64,000 nt of DNA, taken from NCBI GenBank assembly GCA_022653675.1, contig JALCST010000011.1:19946-83945 (forward strand), given 5' to 3'. A program made the translations under genes and the position numbers. The notes under the pieces were generated by a model. The model did not search any database. It saw only the letters and a program-made list of their open reading frames with translations, and had not been told where the DNA came from. The DNA is from Bacteroidales bacterium. GTDB taxonomy: Bacteria; Bacteroidota; Bacteroidia; Bacteroidales; UBA932. Of this stretch, positions 59,242-64,000 are shown piece after piece (the first letter of the stretch is position 1; the number at the start of each line of letters is the position of its first letter).

Positions 59242-60591
59242 TCACAAACCTTCGTCCGAAAAACTGAAGAACTTGTTCCCGGCTATTACCAAATGGTCGA
59301 GAAGTGTTATGCTGAAAAGTGCGGATGCTTTCCTTAGGGCCGACGTCATCGACTTGTCGTATTCTCCCGGGAGGAGGTTTCCGGAAGGGTGGTTGTGGGC
59401 GATTATTATGGAACTCGCCAGCAATTCCACCGCACGTTTGACGATTATCCTGGGATCGAGGGTCGTTGAAGAAACTCCTCCCATGCTGACACGTTCCTTG
59501 GCAATCAGGCCGTTGGCTCTGTTCATATATAACGCCCAGCACTCTTCGTGTTCCAATCCCCGGAAGTCGTTCCTGATCAGTTCGAAAGCCGATTCCGACG
59601 ACTGGACGACGGGTCTTTGATGCGGTGTCTCGCCCATCATCCGCTTGCCGACTTCGAGGACCGTCGCCAGCAGGAAGCTTCGGTATCGCCCGATGTTTTT
59701 GTATCGCATCATATCTTCCGGCTTCTTGTTCCCCAGTTCCGTCAGGCTTCCTCCATTATCCCTCAAAACGGACTCTCCGGTCCCTTTCGGACAGATATAC
59801 CTGCTCCCGGAATTCAATATCAGGTCCAGCAAGTCCCCGTCGGACAATGTGCAAATCTCGTTTTCGGCGACGCTTTGCCGCATCTCATCAAGCCATTCGC
59901 TCCCTTTCGACTTTTCGTTAGTTCCTTCAGAACTTCGGACTGTTCCTACCGGACTTTCGTCTGTTTTCCCCGATCTTCTATCCATTTTTTTTCGATTCAT
60001 GTTTATTCTTTCTTGGTTTCCATTCATTTTCTCAAGGCTTTCGTTCATTCTTTTCGGACCTTCATTTGTTTTCTCAGGTTTTCTATTCATTTCTTTTGGT
60101 TTTTTGTCTGTTTCTTCCGGGCTTCGGTCCGTGCCTTTCGGACTCACGTTCATTCTTTCCTGATTTTCAGTAGTTTTCTCGGGTCTCACGTCCGTTATTC
60201 CCTGATTTTCAGTAGTTTTCTCGGGTCTCACGTCCGTTCTTCCCTGATTTTCGTTAGTTTCCTCCGGTCTCACGTCCGTTCTTCCCTGATTTTCGTTAGT
60301 TTCCTCCGGTCTCACGTCCGTACTTCCCGGCCTTTCGTTAGTTTCCTCCGGTCTCACGTCCGTTCTTCCCTGATTTTCGTTAGTTTCCTCCGGTCTCACG
60401 TCCGTACTTCCCGGCCTTTCGTTAGTTTCCTCGGGGTTTCCGATTCTTTTTCCTTGTTTTTCGTTTGTTCTTGCCTTTTCCTGATCCGTTCTTCCCTGAC
60501 TTTCATTCGTTTTCCCAGAGGTTTCGTCAGTTCTTTCCGATTTTTGCCCCTTTCTTTCCAGACTCTTATTCATTACTCCTGTTTTTTTCAT
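59242..60591 (-). CDS. radC: RadC/UPF0758-family JAB-domain protein with long N-terminal heptapeptide-repeat extension
   Basis: C-terminal half: CTLSDGDLLDLILNSG, YMNRANGLIAKERVSMGGVSSTTLDPRIIVKRAVELLASSIIIAHNHPSGNLLPGEYDKSMT (intact HxHPSG...D). N-terminal about 230 aa is made of 7-aa repeats. Confidence 0.9.
   Translation of the reverse strand: MKKTGVMNKSLERKGQKSERTDETSGKTNESQGRTDQEKARTNEKQGKRIGNPEETNERPGSTDVRPEETNENQGRTDVRPEETNERPGSTDVRPEETNENQGRTDVRPEETNENQGRTDVRPEKTTENQGITDVRPEKTTENQERMNVSPKGTDRSPEETDKKPKEMNRKPEKTNEGPKRMNESLEKMNGNQERINMNRKKMDRRSGKTDESPVGTVRSSEGTNEKSKGSEWLDEMRQSVAENEICTLSDGDLLDLILNSGSRYICPKGTGESVLRDNGGSLTELGNKKPEDMMRYKNIGRYRSFLLATVLEVGKRMMGETPHQRPVVQSSESAFELIRNDFRGLEHEECWALYMNRANGLIAKERVSMGGVSSTTLDPRIIVKRAVELLASSIIIAHNHPSGNLLPGEYDKSMTSALRKASALFSITLLDHLVIAGNKFFSFSDEGL
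59902..60573 (-). repeat. About 32 consecutive 21-bp units (42-bp higher-order) encoding 7-aa repeats in RadC
   Basis: Protein parses as TDETSGK|TNESQGR|TDQEKAR|TNEKQGK|...|TNERPGS|TDVRPEE|TNENQGR|TDVRPEE|... with no insertions or deletions of register; central units nearly identical in DNA. Confidence 0.92.
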
Positions 60592-60961
60592 TTATTCTTC
60601 CCGATTTTGCGTCTATTTTTTCGGTTTTCTATCCATTTTTCTGGCTTTCGTTTGTTCATTCTGAATTCCATTCTTCAGCTCCAATATTTTGTTAGCCAAG
60701 TTCGGTTAAATCTTTTTAAGTATTTTATATCTAAGTGATTGATTCTTGACTTTTAAAAAATAAGTCGAGTATTTCAACTGATCTCGATAGGTCTTTTCAC
60801 TACCGATCAACTTGTTGGAATGGCCAAATATTTTTATGTTTTTTAAAAATTTTTGTAGCTGAGGCAGGTGCTCATTGTCGAACTCTTAGTTGGGACTACC
60901 GATTAAACTTTTGGGCGGGTGTCGAACCTCCATCTGGGGCTTTCTTGGGAGAACTTTGCGA

Positions 60962-61090
60962 GAGCGCAGCACTTTTCTTTCAAACATCTTGTAATCTACC
61001 TTTTATAAGGATACCACATATGTGAATATGGCAGGTTTGTCTTATTTAAATATTTGATTGTCATGGATTAGGAAGAAAAGTGCTGCGCTC
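60962..61090. repeat. 18-bp perfect inverted repeat pair (60962-60979 / 61073-61090)
   Basis: GAGCGCAGCACTTTTCTT versus AAGAAAAGTGCTGCGCTC, separated by 93 bp of non-coding DNA. Confidence 0.85.
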
Positions 61091-61173
61091 GAAATGCTCA
61101 TCGGCCACCCGCCGACAAGAGGAACGCTTGTACATCGGATTGGAATGCTTTTGCCTTTCGTCGGCAAGTCTTT

Positions 61174-61755
61174 ACCGTAGGTAAATCTGGCAAACCTGCC
61201 TCACAGATATCCCACGGGTCGATTTTGGAGAATGCGTCAGACGATAACTGATCGACATATGGCTCCTGAAAGGGCTAACTTACTGACTGCCAACAGCAGT
61301 ACCCAAATTACCTACGATAAAATAGTCCTCGTCTTTAGGGAACGTTTTTCACCGTAGGTAAATCTGGCAAACCTGCCTCACAGATATCTCACGGGTCGAT
61401 TTTGGAGAATGCGTCAGACGATAACTGATCGACATATGGCTCCTGAAAGGGCTAACTTACTGACTGCCAACAGCAGTACCCAATTTACCTACGATAAAAT
61501 AGTTCTCGTCTTTAGGGAACGTTTTTCACCGTAGGTAAATCTGGCAAACCTACCTCACAGATATCTCACGGGTCGATTTTGGAGAATGCGTCAGACGATA
61601 ACTGATCGACATATGGCTCCTGAAAGGGCTAACTTACTGACTGCCAATGGCAGTACCCAATTTACCTACGATAAAATAGTCCTCGTCTTTAGGGAACGTT
61701 TTTCACCGTAGGTAAATCTGGCAAATAGGCTACAAAGATATCTTAAAGGCCGGGT
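61174..61755. repeat. 177-bp tandem repeat array A: three full units (61174, 61351, 61528) plus a degenerating partial fourth (61705)
   Basis: Units start (A)CCGTAGGTAAATCTGGCAAACC..., spacing exactly 177 bp each; units differ at only a few positions. Confidence 0.95.
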
Positions 61756-61770
61756 TGGAAACCTGTATTT

Positions 61771-61902
61771 TGTCGAACCTCCGGTTTGATTTCCTCTTTT
61801 GGGGAATCGGCCATGGAGAGCAGTCTGGGGCGTGTGTGGGAACCGAAGCTCCGGTTGGGTCACCCGGTTTGGGGTCATGCGCTCAGTGTCGAACCTCCGG
61901 TT
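61771..61902. repeat. Two dispersed-repeat copies (TGTCGAACCTCCGGTT at 61771 and 61887, plus TGTGTGGGAACCGAAGCTCCGGTTGGG at 61833)
   Basis: Same blocks and order as 41564-41660. Confidence 0.75.
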
Positions 61903-62021
61903 GGGCTCCCGGTTCGGCCGGACTTCCCAGTGCTCCACGGCAGGGTAGGGTTGCCGATGGTGAAACAGGTTGGCAAGACAATGAGGTGGTCATGTAGTCG
62001 GGGTGTTTCGAGGCCGGATAT

Positions 62022-62050
62022 AAAAAAAGTGGCCGGGAAATCCGGCCACT
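62022..62050 (-). terminator. Rho-independent terminator downstream of rpsT
   Basis: On the minus strand AGTGGCCGG-ATTTC-CCGGCCACT followed by a T-run; 9-bp perfect stem. Confidence 0.92.
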
Positions 62051-62075
62051 CCTAATACGCATTGGTTCTTCTAAA

Positions 62076-62333
62076 CTATTTGGCGAGTTTATTGATATAA
62101 ACCGCAATTCCACTCTTAAGGTTGGCGGCTTTGTTCTTGTGGATGACGTTTGTCTTTGCAAGACGGTCTATCATAGAATAAACTTTCGGTGCCGATGCTT
62201 CTGCAGCGGACTTGTCAGTAGTGTTACGAATCGCCCTGATGGCGTTTCTGGTAGTCTTAGCATAATACTTGTTATGCTCGTTGTGCTTCGCTGTCTGGCG
62301 AATGCACTTTTTTGCTGATGCGTGTTGTGCCAT
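62076..62333 (-). CDS. rpsT: 30S ribosomal protein S20
   Basis: MAQHASAKKCIRQTAKHNEHNKYYAKTTRNAIRAIR...YSMIDRLAKTNVIHKNKAANLKSGIAVYINKLAK. Confidence 0.95.
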   Translation of the reverse strand: MAQHASAKKCIRQTAKHNEHNKYYAKTTRNAIRAIRNTTDKSAAEASAPKVYSMIDRLAKTNVIHKNKAANLKSGIAVYINKLAK

Positions 62334-62356
62334 TGCTTAATTTATAAAATATTAAG

Positions 62357-62428
62357 TAGTGGGTACGGGAATCGAACCCATATGCCAAGAATGAAAATCT
62401 TGTATCCTAACCGTTAGATGAACCCACC
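62357..62428 (-). tRNA. tRNA-Glu (anticodon TTC)
   Basis: Minus strand GGTGGGTTCATCTAACGGTTAGGATACAAGATTTTCATTCTTGGCATATGGGTTCGATTCCCGTACCCACTA; anticodon stem CAAGA/TCTTG. Confidence 0.95.
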
Positions 62429-62952
62429 AAGTCAAATTCCCATCCATAATGGGATTTCCCCTAAGGGGTTGCAAAGATATACACTTTTTCCTCAACCACA
62501 AACAAATTTCTTTACTCTTTTCCCGCAGCCGGTTTCGGGGCCTTGAGGTTTATGGTTGTGGGTAGGAAGTCAATGTTGTCTGGGGCCGGGGCCTTCGGAT
62601 CTGAGATCATAGTTCGAGGGTGCCGCGAGCGCCAGACCAGATTTTGTGAAACCTTCGGTATGCGATTGATTTCATAAACCTGTGGGTTCGCGATCGGGTT
62701 GGGAAGTTTTAATGATCAGATTTCCGCTTACGAAGGTTGTCGTCTACTTTCACGGATGGGCGATCGGTGGATTCCAATGATACGAATGGGGAGATTCGTT
62801 TCAAACAGTAGGATGCTAGAAGATGTGTCCAGGTGGGGGATACTTTCAGCGGGGAGAAAATGAATCCAAGTGGGGGGAATGATTTCAGTATGAGCATATT
62901 GCCGGCTGGGACGATGCTTTCTGCGGAGTATGCCTTCAGGGGGCGTCGGCGT

Positions 62953-63640
62953 TTTTATCGTAGGTAATTTGGGTAAAATGGCCTTGCAGATAAGTCAGAG
63001 GCTTATTTTTAGGTTTCGAGTTGTTGAAGGTGAAGTAGCATTTAGCTCCTGGTGGCGATAACGCATTGATTATCAGCAGCAGTACCCAAATTACCTACGA
63101 TAAAATAGTTCTCGTCTTTAGGGAACGCTTTTCATCGTAGGTAAATCTGGCAAACCTGTCTCACAGATATTTCACGGGTCGATTTTGGAGAATGCGTCAG
63201 ACGATAACTGATCGACATATGGCTCCTGACAGGGCTAACTTATTGACTGCCAATAGCAGTACCCAAATTACCTACGATAAAATAGTTCTCGTCTTTAGGG
63301 AACGCTTTTCACCGTAGGTAAATCTGGCAAACCTGTCTCACAGATATCTCACGGGTCGATTTTGGAGAATGCGTCAGACGATAACTGATCGATATATGGC
63401 TCCTTACAGGGCTAACTTACTAACTGCCAATAGCAGTACCCAAATTACCTACGATAAAATAGTCCTCGTCTTTAGGGAACGCTTTTCACCGTAGGTAAAT
63501 CTGGCAAACCTGTCTCACAGATATTTCACGGGTCGATTTTGGAGAATGCGTCAGACGATAACTGATCGATATATGGCTCCTGACAGGGCTAACTTACTGA
63601 CTGCCAATAGCAGTACCCAAATTACCTGCGATAAAATTTC
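62953..63640. repeat. 177-bp tandem repeat array B: one diverged unit (62957) and three conserved units (63134, 63311, 63488; last truncated)
   Basis: Unit starts spaced exactly 177 bp; same consensus and orientation as array A. First unit diverged internally but conserved at its ends. Confidence 0.95.
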
Positions 63641-64000
63641 AATGTTGAGCTATTGGGAGAGGTGAAGTCAATGTTACGCGATCTGGCTATGTCGCTGCCA
63701 AGCTGTTTTATGGTCCGCAGCGGGAGTGCTTGTCGGGAGCGGAAGATGATGAAATATAGGCAATTGGTTCAAATGAGGCAGGCGGCTGTGACGCCAGACG
63801 TCGGCCATAGGTGTCGACAGCAGAAGTCAGCGTCAGCTGTCGGCTATATGTGATGGTAGCAGGGGTCCACGTCAGATTTCGGTAATCGGTAATGTGTAGC
63901 GATAGCATATATCAATGCCAGATGTCGGCAATGGGTGGCGACAATGGTTGACGATAGTAGGTGCCAGTAGATGGGAATGTTTGATTAGAGTGATACTCAG

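Noticed and set aside
59548-60738. 396-aa plus-strand ORF (SFLRSHVRSSLIFVSFL...)
   Set aside because: Antisense shadow of the RadC heptapeptide repeats; its repetitive Ser/Phe/Val protein arises from the 21-bp repeat, and the minus-strand frame contains a recognisable RadC domain.
61174-63640. CRISPR array
   Set aside because: Repeat units are 177 bp, contiguous and nearly identical across their length, with no unique short spacers and no cas genes nearby.
61174-63640. Integron attC array
   Set aside because: No integrase, no gene cassettes between units, and no recognisable GTTRRRY/RYYYAAC core pattern at unit ends.

Overview
Bacteroidetes-type chromosomal window. Evidence: two SusC/SusD polysaccharide utilisation loci (PULs), TAnnTTTG-like -7 promoter motifs, and lipobox and regulator styles typical of the phylum. 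About 1-16.3 kb is a Sus-like starch/maltodextrin locus: a partial GH77 gene, a LytS/LytTR two-component pair, an MFS sugar transporter, SusC, SusD, a SusE/F-like protein with about 7 repeated modules, and two GH13 enzymes. About 27.4-41.5 kb is a second PUL: EamA transporter, DeoR regulator, SIS isomerase, GatZ/KbaZ, PfkB, GH36-like enzyme, SusC, SusD, a PKD-like lipoprotein and a secreted TIM-barrel hydrolase candidate. It looks built for galactosamine- or tagatose-type sugars. The rest is mostly housekeeping: M1 and M3 peptidases, CDF transporter, flavodiiron protein, GH3, umuDC, cysS, ssb, miaB, glycine-lipid acyltransferases, rpoN, upp, rpsT, and tRNA-Leu and tRNA-Glu genes. The most unusual material is at the right end. 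A RadC-family protein carries about 32 consecutive 7-residue (21-bp) repeats at its N-terminus. Next to it is a largely non-coding region with two separated arrays of an exact 177-bp tandem repeat. The repeat units are bounded by inverted repeats, and the most diverged unit has 23-bp perfect arms. The two arrays flank rpsT and tRNA-Glu. A dispersed TGTCGAACCTCCGGTT-type repeat occurs at five places in the window. All calls come from reading the sequence and the supplied ORF track; no database searches were run.
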